From assembly GCF_008764245.1 (NCBI RefSeq), contig NZ_VTQV01000004.1, positions 114,104 to 178,103 on the forward strand: DNA of 64,000 nt, in the 5' to 3' direction. The stretch's first letter is position 1, and the number at the start of each line of letters is the position of its first letter. Of this stretch, positions 1-7,991 are shown in pieces. The notes under the pieces are model-generated. The model was not told where the DNA came from and made no database searches. It saw nothing but the letters and a program-made list of their open reading frames with translations. The stretch is from Bacillus subtilis (GTDB lineage: Bacteria > Bacillota > Bacilli > Bacillales > Bacillaceae_C). The position numbers were made by a program, and so were the translations under genes.

Positions 1-1172
1 GCTACGACAAACGTGAGTGTATCCATAATCACCGGTAAAGCGATCGACCATAGCGCGATGCCAGTACGGACAATAAAATACATAAGTCCTTGTGCTGTGG
101 CACGGTATCTCGTAGGAAATAATTCACTTGTCCATAAAGCATAAAAAGCTTGTGCTCCAATTCCTGCCGCAGATCCCCATAAGATAACAAAAGAAATAAG
201 TGTCGGCCATGTCATCGGCATAAATGTTAAGATAACCCAAGCGACCACCCCCATCGCAGCCCCAATCGTGAATAATGTCTTACGACTCATTTTATCGCCA
301 ATCTTCATGAAGATAAAAAATGTCGTTAACACGGTAAACATCCATAAGAAAGATTGGAGGAGGTTCGCTTGCATATTACTTAATCCGCCAACGTTTTCAT
401 AAATATATGGCATGAAGTAACCCATTGCGCCAGCCGTTAAATTCCAAAACAAATAAATACCTAATAATAAGAATAAAGCTTCCCGATTCGGCTTTAATGT
501 AAATAATTCTTTTAAAATCCCTTTTTTAACAATGCCATTTGCTTTATCTGCATCATCTTTCGCTTTTTGTTCTTCCCAAATCTTAGATTCTGGTAGTCCT
601 CGACGAATATAAAGGGCAATCGCCGCAATAATCAATAAGTGCGCAAAAATTAACCTTGATCCTAATAATCCTAACGGAGCTACGATGACAGCCAGAGCAA
701 ACGTAATCATGGGGCCGATCGACCAAGCAAGTTGGGCGGCACCAACATGGGCAGCTCTTTTTTCTTTCGGGGATTCCTCTGCGATATATGTCCAAGATAC
801 TGGCACACCTGCACCTACAGCAATCCCAGTTATAATGGTCCCTATCAGTAACATTGGAAAGCTCACGGAAATCGCTATCAAAGCAACCCCAATCATATAA
901 ACCATTAAGTCATAGCTAAAAATAAGTTTTCTCCCATATTTATCCGTTAAAGGACCTCCAATAAGCGCACCGATTGCGGCACCTAAAGCATTGGCACTTA
1001 ATGCTCCTAGCAAACCTACACCTAAACTATCAAACCCTAAGTATGTTTGCCATAAAGTGAGACTACTAGCAGCAGCTATAATCGAACCAGCTTCTATATA
1101 ATTCGCCATCGATATCGCAACGGTTGCTTTCCAGCCAGTAACATTTTTAGCAGCAAATTTTTTATTCCCCAT
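1..1172 (-). CDS. MFS sugar transporter, 3' end outside window
   Basis: The reading frame is open from the ATG at 1172 to the left edge, so about 390 N-terminal residues are visible and the C-terminus is missing. It is a hydrophobic major facilitator protein with the sugar-porter loop motif GGPLTDKYGRK after the second membrane segment and the later conserved PTRYRATAQG stretch. A ribosome site (AGGTGAG) lies just before the start. It follows rhaM by 48 bp on the same strand, so the two are probably co-transcribed and L-rhamnose is the most likely substrate. The substrate call rests on context alone. Confidence 0.85.
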   Translation of the reverse strand, partial: MGNKKFAAKNVTGWKATVAISMANYIEAGSIIAAASSLTLWQTYLGFDSLGVGLLGALSANALGAAIGALIGGPLTDKYGRKLIFSYDLMVYMIGVALIAISVSFPMLLIGTIITGIAVGAGVPVSWTYIAEESPKEKRAAHVGAAQLAWSIGPMITFALAVIVAPLGLLGSRLIFAHLLIIAAIALYIRRGLPESKIWEEQKAKDDADKANGIVKKGILKELFTLKPNREALFLLLGIYLFWNLTAGAMGYFMPYIYENVGGLSNMQANLLQSFLWMFTVLTTFFIFMKIGDKMSRKTLFTIGAAMGVVAWVILTFMPMTWPTLISFVILWGSAAGIGAQAFYALWTSELFPTRYRATAQGLMYFIVRTGIALWSIALPVIMDTLTFVV

Positions 1173-1220
1173 TTTTCTCACCTATTCTATGATGTTTTAT
1201 TCTCAATTGTGTCGTTTAGC

Positions 1221-1535
1221 CTAATCCATATGAAAAACTTCTATTAAATCTACCGTAACAGGACTATTATCAGGATTCGTTTCCATAAGCGGTTTCATAA
1301 ATTCCCACCATTTTTGGTTGATCGCCGTTTGCGCCATCTGATTCCATTTTTCCTCGTCCTCAATCTCGATGTAACCAAATAGTTGGTTCGTATCTTTATC
1401 TAAAAAGATGGAATAATTCCGAGCCCCATGTCGGCGTAGCTCTTCGACCATCTCAGGCCAAATTTCATTATGCCTTTTCTCATATTCTTCATGTTTATCC
1501 GCATAAACCTTCATAATAAACCCTTTTCGCTTCAT
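1221..1535 (-). CDS. rhaM: L-rhamnose mutarotase
   Basis: Interconverts the alpha and beta anomers of L-rhamnose in the cytoplasm, feeding the isomerase RhaA. The 104-residue product has the same length as E. coli RhaM and lines up with it throughout: RKGFIMKV at the start, the RRH/KRHNEIWPE segment with His22, Tyr41 in HGARNYSIFLD, the WW pair near residue 70 and the NPDNSPV stretch near the end. The frame is open further upstream, but the ATG at 1535 has a good ribosome site (AGAAGGAAGG) and gives the family length. It is first in an operon with the MFS gene; other rhamnose catabolic genes would be expected beyond the left edge. Confidence 0.93.
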   Translation of the reverse strand: MKRKGFIMKVYADKHEEYEKRHNEIWPEMVEELRRHGARNYSIFLDKDTNQLFGYIEIEDEEKWNQMAQTAINQKWWEFMKPLMETNPDNSPVTVDLIEVFHMD

Positions 1536-1605
1536 TCCATCGCCTTCCTTCTTCTGTAAATGATAGAGTCTTAATGACAGCGATTGCATTTTTTGAATAT
1601 CTTTA

Positions 1606-1634
1606 ATAATAATGAACACACATCTAAAAGTCAA
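1606..1634 (-). promoter_or_regulatory. Vegetative promoter of rhaM
   Basis: On the minus strand there is a -35 box TTGACT (1629-1634) and a -10 box TATTAT (1606-1611) separated by exactly 17 bp, about 70 bp upstream of the rhaM start. This is close to the sigma-A consensus. No obvious operator palindrome overlaps it. Confidence 0.65.
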
Positions 1635-1701
1635 CACAAAACCAATAAATATATTTTTATTTACCTTTGTTTAGGTCCATTTAACTTGTTTTACAAATAA
1701 G

Positions 1702-1750
1702 AGGCCTGCTCCCCAATGCGTTAACACATTAGGGAGCAGGCCCCATTTTT
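1702..1750. terminator. Strong hairpin between gldA and rhaM
   Basis: A near-perfect stem (GGCCTGCTCCC with its complement, extended by a GTTAAC core) of about 20 bp is followed on the plus strand by ATTTTTATTT. The only upstream transcript is gldA on the minus strand, for which the T-tract is poor, so it may stop gldA read-through or be a repeat-derived hairpin. Confidence 0.5.
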
Positions 1751-1807
1751 ATTTAAACCATCCCTTTTTCTTTGATTGGGTGATGGCTTCGATTCAATCT
1801 TAGGCCA

Positions 1808-1856
1808 ACAGGATGTTGGTCAAAACGGCGTGGCGATTGACGTGGCGCCTTTAGCC
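1808..1856 (+). repeat. Interspersed repeat family B, diverged copy
   Basis: Starts with ACAGGATGT and contains GGCGATTGACGT followed by GGCG, matching the copies at 15845-15901 and 44449-44525 over their left half. The right end, TCCTTTTTCATCCTCC in other copies, is degraded here. Confidence 0.45.
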
Positions 1857-1892
1857 GTTTATTCTTTGTTCATCCTTATTATAAAAGTTTGT

Positions 1893-1924
1893 ACGTCGCT
1901 AAACGGGCGCTTACGCTTTTCTTA
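1893..1924 (+). repeat. Interspersed repeat family A, right-end fragment
   Basis: The stretch GTCGCTAAACGGGCG followed by CTTACGCTTTTCTTA repeats the right end of the fuller copy at 1952-2084. Only the terminal 32 bp is present. Confidence 0.55.
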
Positions 1925-1951
1925 AAAGATAAGAAAGTATAAATTTTGGCT

Positions 1952-2084
1952 AATGCTTGATCCAGCTCCAGGCGCCATCGGCTCGAGGTCAAATAACCTG
2001 AACCAATGAAAGGCAAAAAATCGCCTTTCTTTGGTTCAGAACATTTGCTTGTCGCCGATAGGCGGGCGCCTTACGCTTTTCTTA
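1952..2084 (+). repeat. Interspersed repeat family A, full copy
   Basis: A structured element of about 130 bp. It starts at GCTTGATCCAGCTCCAG, has an inner hairpin made of TGAACCAATGAAAGGC and its complement around 2000-2040, and ends with GGCGGGCGCC and TTACGCTTTTCTTA. Nested pairing (GGCGCC, GCCGAT/ATCGGC) suggests a multi-arm fold. From memory, elements with this TTACGCTTTTCTT end are common between genes in Bacillus genomes. Its right end touches the stop codon of gldA. Confidence 0.6.
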
Positions 2085-3173
2085 TTTAATAGCTATTTGA
2101 TCCACGGCTAGTATGGCATTGGCCACATCTTCCGCTGCAATGTCACTGGATAGATTTCCCATTGTTTCCCCTTCTTGAGTGGCCGCTTGTCCTACTTTTA
2201 GAAGGTCTTCATATGATACCTGATCTAAATGCATTTCCTTTAATGTTGTTGGCAAACCAAGCTCACGATAAAATTGAATATATTTTTTCAATTCCTCTTC
2301 AGGGTGAAGTTCTAACACTAATTGAACAAGTGTGCCATAAGCTACCTTTTCTCCATGTGTGAGATGGTGAATGTCTCCATCAAGTACAGTAAATCCATTA
2401 TGAATGGCATGGGCCCCAGCTAATCCACCGCTCTCAAAGCCAAGACCAGATAACAAAGTATTGGCTTCAACCACGGCTTCTACATGCTGTGTAACAACAC
2501 CCTTTTGAACCGCTTGATAAGCCGGAATTCCATAAGCAAATAAAGTTTCTTCACAAGCTTTGGCAATCGCTTTAGCGGCAATACTTGTTTTCCCACCAGC
2601 CATAGTTGTGCCATTACTTTTAATGGTTGCTCTTGCTTCTACCCATGTAGCCATCGCATCCGCAATGCCAGATGCAAATAAGCGAGCCGGGGCTTTGGCA
2701 ACGACTTCTGTATCCACTAACACGAGATCAGGATTCTTTTGATAAAATTTATAGGATTCAAATACACCATCATCACTATATATCACCGATAATGCGCTTG
2801 TAGGAGCATCGGTCGAAGCTGTACTTGGTACAATGACGACACCTGCATCTAGCTCATCCGCGATTGCTTTAGCCGTATCAAGCGTTTTTCCACCCCCAAC
2901 CCCCATAACGAGATCAACCTGGTTAGCTTTTCCTTCTTCTGCAATTCGATGAATTTCGTTGACCGAGGCTTCTCCATTAAATTCTACAAAATGAAAATCA
3001 ATATTCTCTCTATGAAGGCTTTCTGTTACCGTGTCTTTTGTAAGATTCCAAACAATATGATCTGAAATAATAAGAGGCTTTTTCGTCATATTTTTTACAT
3101 AAGAGCCAATACTTTTTAGAGCTCCTTTTCCTTGTATATATTTATTCGGTGAAACAAAAATAATATTAGACAT
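2082..3173 (-). CDS. gldA: Glycerol dehydrogenase (NAD+, zinc)
   Basis: Oxidises glycerol to dihydroxyacetone in the cytoplasm. The 363-residue product has the iron/zinc alcohol dehydrogenase architecture: the NAD-binding [16 protein letters not shown] motif near residue 95, the metal-ligand Asp in [10 protein letters not shown], and metal-ligand histidines in [10 protein letters not shown] and [12 protein letters not shown]. The ATG at 3173 was chosen because AAAGGAGAG precedes it; the longer frame to 3224 has no ribosome site. It stands alone, but dhaKLM at 24630-26655 would phosphorylate its product, giving an oxidative glycerol route. The stop codon sits at the edge of a family A repeat. 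Confidence 0.92.
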   Translation of the reverse strand: MSNIIFVSPNKYIQGKGALKSIGSYVKNMTKKPLIISDHIVWNLTKDTVTESLHRENIDFHFVEFNGEASVNEIHRIAEEGKANQVDLVMGVGGGKTLDTAKAIADELDAGVVIVPSTASTDAPTSALSVIYSDDGVFESYKFYQKNPDLVLVDTEVVAKAPARLFASGIADAMATWVEARATIKSNGTTMAGGKTSIAAKAIAKACEETLFAYGIPAYQAVQKGVVTQHVEAVVEANTLLSGLGFESGGLAGAHAIHNGFTVLDGDIHHLTHGEKVAYGTLVQLVLELHPEEELKKYIQFYRELGLPTTLKEMHLDQVSYEDLLKVGQAATQEGETMGNLSSDIAAEDVANAILAVDQIAIK

Positions 3174-3310
3174 AATACTCTCTCTCCTTTTGGATAATGT
3201 AATACTATATCTATAATATACCATGTTTAATCACACTTGTGAATAACGTCACAATCTTTTTGTGGATTTTTTTAAATCTTTCATCGTTCTATTCATAAAG
3301 TCATTTTTTT

Positions 3311-3745
3311 GTAGACCAACTCCAGTTTGGGTCACATCCTTCAGCTTATCGTACATCCAACCTTACTTTGGATCTACGTTTTCGACGAACTTTCACTTTT
3401 TCGTAGATCCAACTCCAACTTGGGTCCACGTTTTGGATGATCCTTCGGCTTTTCGTACATCCAACCTTACTTTGGATCTATGTTTTCGACGAACTTTTAC
3501 TTTTTCGTAGACCCAACTCCAACTTGGATCGACGTTTTGGATGATCCTTCAATTTTTTGTACATCCAACCTTACTTTGGATCTATGTTTTCGACGAACTT
3601 TTACTTTTTCGTAGATCCAACCCCAGCTTGGATCGACGTTTTGGATGATCCTTCAATTTTTTGTACATCCAACCTTACTTTGGATCGACATTTTGGACGA
3701 ACTTCCACTTTTTCGTAGATCCAACTCTATCTTGGATCTATAACG
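3311..3745. repeat. Tandem 104-bp repeat of two palindromic 52-bp halves
   Basis: The landmark GTAGA(T/C)CCAAC recurs at about 3311, 3403, 3507, 3611 and 3715; the last three intervals are exactly 104 bp, while the first is 92 bp because that unit is shortened. Each unit has two halves of 52 bp, one starting GTAGATCCAACTCC, the other GTACATCCAACCTTAC. Each half carries an inverted repeat (GTAGATCCAA with TTGGATCTAC) and ends in a T-rich stretch. Short open frames cross the array but have no ribosome site and consist of repeat only. The array fills the space between the gldA promoter side and the 3' end of the YolD-like gene. Confidence 0.85.
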
Positions 3746-3867
3746 GAATAAATAGAATGGATATTTTTTGTTACCATCTTATAAAAAAGGAGTTTTGCAG
3801 GATACACCGGGGGCAGTGAAGAAGGATGTGGAAAGAGAATCTCCCCTCCTTCATCACTATGCCCCCC

Positions 3868-4218
3868 TCAATCCATCGGTTCGATTCCCGTGATATCACT
3901 AAATTTCACATAGTCGACATCAATTTCATCTATGTTCAAGCGAATTCGCTTGAGCTGAGGATCAACGTTATGCACCCAGCCAACAATCTCGTCAAATATT
4001 CCATCTTTCCAAATCGTGATTTTAATTCTTCGCTTGCAAGCTTTAGCCTCCTGAATAATATGAGCAAATTCCGTCCACTGCTGCTCATCAATGATCGGCT
4101 TTTTCACTTTTTCCAGTCCCTTTTGCCATTCTAAAATAGCTTCTACGTGTTCAGGCAACATCATTCGGCTGGATTCCCACATAAGGTTATGACCAGGCGT
4201 TAATTTATTGGGCTTCAT
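3868..4218 (-). CDS. YolD-like family protein
   Basis: A 116-residue protein with the YolD-like domain, recognised by the MLPEHVEAILEW segment near residue 20, the (K)KPIIDEQQWTEF stretch and the IKITIWKDGIFDEIVGWV strand pair. In Bacillus this family often sits beside Y-family polymerase (uvrX-like) or WYL-type genes; its biochemical role is not established. The ATG at 4218 follows AGAGGGG; a TTG one codon earlier (4221) is an alternative. It begins four bases after the stop of the upstream small gene, so the two are coupled. Confidence 0.8.
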   Translation of the reverse strand: MKPNKLTPGHNLMWESSRMMLPEHVEAILEWQKGLEKVKKPIIDEQQWTEFAHIIQEAKACKRRIKITIWKDGIFDEIVGWVHNVDPQLKRIRLNIDEIDVDYVKFSDITGIEPMD

Positions 4219-4221
4219 CAA

Positions 4222-4431
4222 TCAAGCCCCTCTTCTTATTGGGCTAACAGATAAGATATTCCTTATTGTAAAAGTACGGAATTGCCGCTTTGCATAACAA
4301 TAGGCCTTCATTGATGTAGCCGAAATCGATAGGATTTTAATCGTACGTTGGCTTATTTGGTGATTTCTGTCCATGTAAATAATTTGTATAGGAGTATGGG
4401 ATTCACATGCCCTTTGTAAAAATGACAACAT
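4222..4431 (-). CDS. Small WYL-like protein paired with YolD
   Basis: A 69-residue protein. The IQIIYMDRNHQISQRTIKIL stretch and the closing RNILSV resemble the small beta-barrel of WYL domains, which typically begin with a hydrophobic-tyrosine-x-(D/N) pattern. The ATG at 4431 is preceded by AAAGGGG, so the 76-codon frame from 4452 was not used. It lies directly upstream of the YolD-like gene in what looks like a two-gene operon. The fold assignment is an inference from a few residues and its role is unknown. Confidence 0.65.
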   Translation of the reverse strand: MLSFLQRACESHTPIQIIYMDRNHQISQRTIKILSISATSMKAYCYAKRQFRTFTIRNILSVSPIRRGA

Positions 4432-4691
4432 CGCAATCGCCCCTTTGAACATTTGTTCTCATAACCATTATATGCAAACGGGCGTTCTTTATACAAGTGG
4501 AAGTTTTTGGAGGATTGGAACGCTTTATCAGAGCAGGGATTGTCCCCATATGTTCGAAGTCGCGATCCCTAAGCACAAAACCCTATCGATTTCTAAGCAA
4601 CGAAAACAGACACAAACAAAGAGCAGCTAAGTTTTGGAGTCATCACAAAACCTGCTGCTCTTCCCTTCATTCTCACCTTAAACTGAATAGA

Positions 4692-6092
4692 TTAATTACT
4701 TTCGTTTTCTAACTTCTTATTTTCTTTGCGCATTTGTTTAAAGTACCATGCAAACAATAAGATATATACCACTAACGCTAGTATAGAAAAGCCTATTAGT
4801 TTCATGTCCATTGTATCAACAGCTTTCCCAAATAAAATGGCGAGCATTTTTTCAATCGGATCGGAATCTACCGAGGAGATTAAGGCATTAGAAGATAATC
4901 CCTCTGGGAAATTCCCCATTGCTTTCGATGTTTTTGAAACAAATTCCGCAATCAAAGTGGCACCCCACAAGAACAATGGAATTAGGACCGTCCCGATGAT
5001 TGTCATACGTACTACTCTACCTCGTGTAACAATTAATAAAGCTGGTGCTAACACAGTTAATAAGATTCCACCTAGCGGAAGCACCGTGTTTCCTGGGAGA
5101 AAAATGGCTACAACAAGTAGAATGGGCGCTAAAATATTGGCTACAGCCCAAAGTTCAGCTCTTGTAGCTAAAATCGGCCAGTCAATTCCGATGAGTAATT
5201 TTCGACCACTGAACCGTTTGCTCATTTTATTTGTAATCCCTTCAGATAAAGGGCCAATGGCTGGTCCAAACCAGCTACCAACTAACGCAAATAGTTCAAG
5301 AGCAACGGCACCTGTAAAGGCTAACGTAAAAATCTCAGCTGCAGATTGACGACCTAGTAATCCAATAAACACACCTAAATAGGCTCCAATCGCAAAATTA
5401 CTTCCCCAGAAGCCAATTTTTTTATTCAATGCTTCTGCATTAAAGTCAAATTTATCAATAAAAGGTAAGCATACATCAATAATTTTATTAAATAGCATGA
5501 CAACCGGCGCAATTAACAAGGATGGATGAGCCGTTGTTGTAATATTGTCTTGATCATATCCTAACAAGCGATTAATCGTAGGCTTCATAACATCCGCATT
5601 GATTAGCATAAGCGCATAAATAAAACCAACAAATAAAGTCGTTAAAATCAAGTTATTATCTGAGTAGTACATCGTAAGAAGCCCAATAACAGAGAGATTC
5701 CAAATATTAAATAAATCTACATTTAGTGTAGTGGTTTTCTTCGCAATTAACATAATGGCATTTACCACTAAACAAATAAAAGCAAAATATAAAGTATAAA
5801 CAGAGCCCCAAGTGATAACGGCAAGTGGTGCCCAACCCAAGTCGGTGACAGATAAAGACACTCCTGTCGACTCAACAAAGCTTTCTAAAGCTGGAGCAAA
5901 AGTACTAGAAAGTAAAGAAATGATAGCTCCCATACCAGTTAAAGCGATAGCCATCCGCAAACCGCCTTCAATTGCTTTAGAGATAGAAACACCGACAATT
6001 AACGAGAGAATCGTGATGATGATAAACATCATGGCCGATCCACCTAAATTAATAAAGGCATTAAAAGCATCGTTTAAACGTTCAATAAACAT
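4692..6092 (-). CDS. PTS IIC component, galactitol (GatC) type
   Basis: A 466-residue integral membrane protein of the EIIC-GAT family: about eleven hydrophobic segments, an N-terminal NLGGSAMMFIIITILSL segment, and the family stretch LVGSWFGPAIGPLSEGIT in the middle. Such proteins normally carry galactitol or a pentitol with separate IIA and IIB proteins. Neither partner is encoded anywhere near it. It is transcribed away from a lacI-epimerase-ribokinase operon and shares an operator sequence with it, so it is probably the uptake component for the same sugar. Without IIB it may act as a facilitator, with ribokinase doing the phosphorylation; that is inference. Confidence 0.85.
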   Translation of the reverse strand: MFIERLNDAFNAFINLGGSAMMFIIITILSLIVGVSISKAIEGGLRMAIALTGMGAIISLLSSTFAPALESFVESTGVSLSVTDLGWAPLAVITWGSVYTLYFAFICLVVNAIMLIAKKTTTLNVDLFNIWNLSVIGLLTMYYSDNNLILTTLFVGFIYALMLINADVMKPTINRLLGYDQDNITTTAHPSLLIAPVVMLFNKIIDVCLPFIDKFDFNAEALNKKIGFWGSNFAIGAYLGVFIGLLGRQSAAEIFTLAFTGAVALELFALVGSWFGPAIGPLSEGITNKMSKRFSGRKLLIGIDWPILATRAELWAVANILAPILLVVAIFLPGNTVLPLGGILLTVLAPALLIVTRGRVVRMTIIGTVLIPLFLWGATLIAEFVSKTSKAMGNFPEGLSSNALISSVDSDPIEKMLAILFGKAVDTMDMKLIGFSILALVVYILLFAWYFKQMRKENKKLENESN

Positions 6093-6130
6093 TTGGCGTA
6101 CCTTCCTTTTTTATAAAATAAGTAATTATC

Positions 6131-6187
6131 GTAATCGGTTACGTTAACATTCTTCAAAACTATAACAGAAATTTTTTTAAGACACAA
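6131..6187 (-). promoter_or_regulatory. Promoter and LacI-type operator of the PTS IIC gene
   Basis: On the minus strand a -35 box TTGTGT (6182-6187) and a -10 box TATAGT (6159-6164) are 17 bp apart. Downstream of the -10, at 6131-6143, lies GTAATCGGTTACG, a near-palindrome typical of LacI-family operators. The same 13 bases occur at 6253-6265. Confidence 0.7.
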
Positions 6188-6215
6188 TACTAAAAAATAT
6201 ACCTTTTTTTCATAG

Positions 6216-6265
6216 TTGACATTTTTTATCCCTAATGTTTAAATGGAATTGAGTAATCGGTTACG
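6216..6265 (+). promoter_or_regulatory. Promoter and operator of the lacI-epimerase-rbsK operon
   Basis: A consensus -35 TTGACA (6216-6221) and a -10 TTAAAT (6239-6244) are spaced 17 bp apart. The operator GTAATCGGTTACG (6253-6265) starts nine bases after the -10, over the expected start of transcription, as for a repressor that blocks initiation. The regulator encoded immediately downstream probably represses both itself and the divergent IIC gene. Confidence 0.7.
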
Positions 6266-6281
6266 TAAATGAGGGAATAGA

Positions 6282-7289
6282 ATGGTCACGATAAAAGAAG
6301 TTGCTAAAGAAGCGGGTGTTTCTGTCGCTACTGTTTCAAGGGTTCTTAATAATAAAGGTGGCGCTAGCTCGGAAACAATTGCTCATGTGGAAAATATTAT
6401 TAAAAAGTTGAATTATAAACCAAATAGATTAGCCAAAAGTTTATCTGAAGGAAATTCAAATTTAATCGCCTTCCTTGTTCCAACACTTAATAACCCATTT
6501 TTTCCTGAACTCATTAAGGAAGTTGAACGGTACGCAAATAAAAATGGGTTTCACATTTTATTATGTAACAGTGATGATGATCGGGCGAAAGTTGAATATT
6601 ACCTAGAAGCGATGATGGATCAATATGTTAGTGGAGCCATTATTAATTCATTACATGTAGGGCCTAGTGATTTAGCTGTTTTAGAGGAGCGTGGAATTAG
6701 AACAATCACCATTGACCGCGCCAATTTTGAACATTCTTATTCAGCCATTACGGTAGATCACTCATTAGGCGCCCAACTGGCTGTAACCCACCTCCTCCGT
6801 GATGAACAGTGCAATAATCTTGTTTTCATCTCTGGTCCCAAAAATGAAAAAAGTGCCATTGATCGCTTAACTGGTTTCACCCTTGCACTAAATGAGGCGG
6901 AGCATCCAGTCAAAACAACGATCTGTTATGGCGATTTTGGAATAGAAAGTGGCTATGAGAACGCAAAAGCTCTAATTCAAAAAGGCCAAACATTTGATAG
7001 TATTTTTTGTGCAAATGATGCAATGGCCATTGGTGCCATGCGTGCCTGTCATGAGTTTGGCATTCAAATACCAGGTGAAGTGAAAATTGTAGGTTACGAC
7101 AACGTAAGCCTTTCTTCATATACTTATCCACCCTTATCTTCGGTGGATCAATGCAAACATGATATTGGTAAACTCGCTGTTAGTGAATTAATCGATTTAA
7201 TAAACAATAAAAACCCAAAACCAAAGCAATATCAATTGGAACCAAGTCTAGTAATCCGAAATTCTTCTGGAGGGAATAGACATGTATAA
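6282..7289 (+). CDS. LacI-family repressor of the pentose-type cassette
   Basis: A 335-residue LacI/GalR regulator. The N-terminal helix-turn-helix reads TIKEVAKEAGVSVATVSRVL, followed by the hinge helix (NRLAKSLSEG) and a periplasmic-binding-protein-like sugar domain with the usual FCANDAMAIGA and VGYDNV motifs. The sequence is most like ribose-type (RbsR) members. Two copies of GTAATCGGTTACG flank the divergent promoters and are its likely sites. The stop codon overlaps the next gene by 8 bp. Confidence 0.9.
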   Translation: MVTIKEVAKEAGVSVATVSRVLNNKGGASSETIAHVENIIKKLNYKPNRLAKSLSEGNSNLIAFLVPTLNNPFFPELIKEVERYANKNGFHILLCNSDDDRAKVEYYLEAMMDQYVSGAIINSLHVGPSDLAVLEERGIRTITIDRANFEHSYSAITVDHSLGAQLAVTHLLRDEQCNNLVFISGPKNEKSAIDRLTGFTLALNEAEHPVKTTICYGDFGIESGYENAKALIQKGQTFDSIFCANDAMAIGAMRACHEFGIQIPGEVKIVGYDNVSLSSYTYPPLSSVDQCKHDIGKLAVSELIDLINNKNPKPKQYQLEPSLVIRNSSGGNRHV

Positions 7290-7953
7290 ATTAGGACCAT
7301 CGCTGATGTGTGCAGACTTAGGAAATTTAGAACAAAACATAAAAGAATTAGATAAAGCTGGTGTGGATTTTTACCATATCGATATTATGGATGGTAAATT
7401 TGTCCCCAACTTTACACTAGGACCAGACTTTGTTAAAACGGTACGAAGATTAACGAACACTCCATTAGATATTCATTTAATGATCGAAGAGCCTGAAAAA
7501 CATATTGATTTATTTGCGGATTGTGGCGTTGACATGATTTCTGTTCATCAAGAATCAACTCAAAACTTGCATAGCCTACTATCAACAATTAAAAAGCATG
7601 GAATAAAGGCCGGTGTCGCCATTAATCCAGGAACATCACTAGAATTCTTAGATTATGTCTATGACCTCTTAGATTATATCGTCGTCATGACGGTAAATCC
7701 TGGATTTGCAGGACAAAAGTTTATTCCGACTATGTATGAAAAAATTGCAAAAGTAAACGAGCGAATTAAAAAGTATAACCGCAATATCGAAATCCAGGTA
7801 GACGGTAATATCGGAGAAAATACTATACCGAAATGCAAGGATAACGGAGCGACCATGTACGTTTTAGGCACAAGCGCTGTCTTCAATCATCATCACACAC
7901 TTGAAGAAAATGTCGCACTAACTAGAAATTTATTTAACCCCGGAACGATATAA
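7282..7953 (+). CDS. Ribulose-phosphate 3-epimerase family enzyme
   Basis: A 223-residue TIM barrel epimerase. The metal-binding set of the family is complete: His and Asp in YHIDIMDGKFVPN, His in LDIHLMIEEP, and Asp in IQVDGNIG; the phosphate loop is VLGTSAVF. The start overlaps lacI. Because a second epimerase for the pentose phosphate pathway would be expected elsewhere in the genome, this copy may act on a special substrate, for instance D-allulose-6-phosphate (AlsE type) or ribulose-5-phosphate made within the cassette. Sequence alone does not separate these. Confidence 0.88.
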   Translation: MYKLGPSLMCADLGNLEQNIKELDKAGVDFYHIDIMDGKFVPNFTLGPDFVKTVRRLTNTPLDIHLMIEEPEKHIDLFADCGVDMISVHQESTQNLHSLLSTIKKHGIKAGVAINPGTSLEFLDYVYDLLDYIVVMTVNPGFAGQKFIPTMYEKIAKVNERIKKYNRNIEIQVDGNIGENTIPKCKDNGATMYVLGTSAVFNHHHTLEENVALTRNLFNPGTI

Positions 7954-7991
7954 AAAGCTCGACTTCTCAACTAGAACTGGAGGTAGTTTAA

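Noticed and set aside
3262..3510. 82-codon frame in the tandem repeat
   Set aside because: It consists mostly of repeat sequence and has no ribosome site.
3311..3745. Possible CRISPR array
   Set aside because: The intervals between the palindromic motifs are themselves repeated; there are no unique spacers and no cas genes.
4445..4712. Two short plus-strand frames opposite the PTS/WYL region
   Set aside because: No ribosome site, unusual composition, and they overlap each other and the 3' end of the PTS gene.
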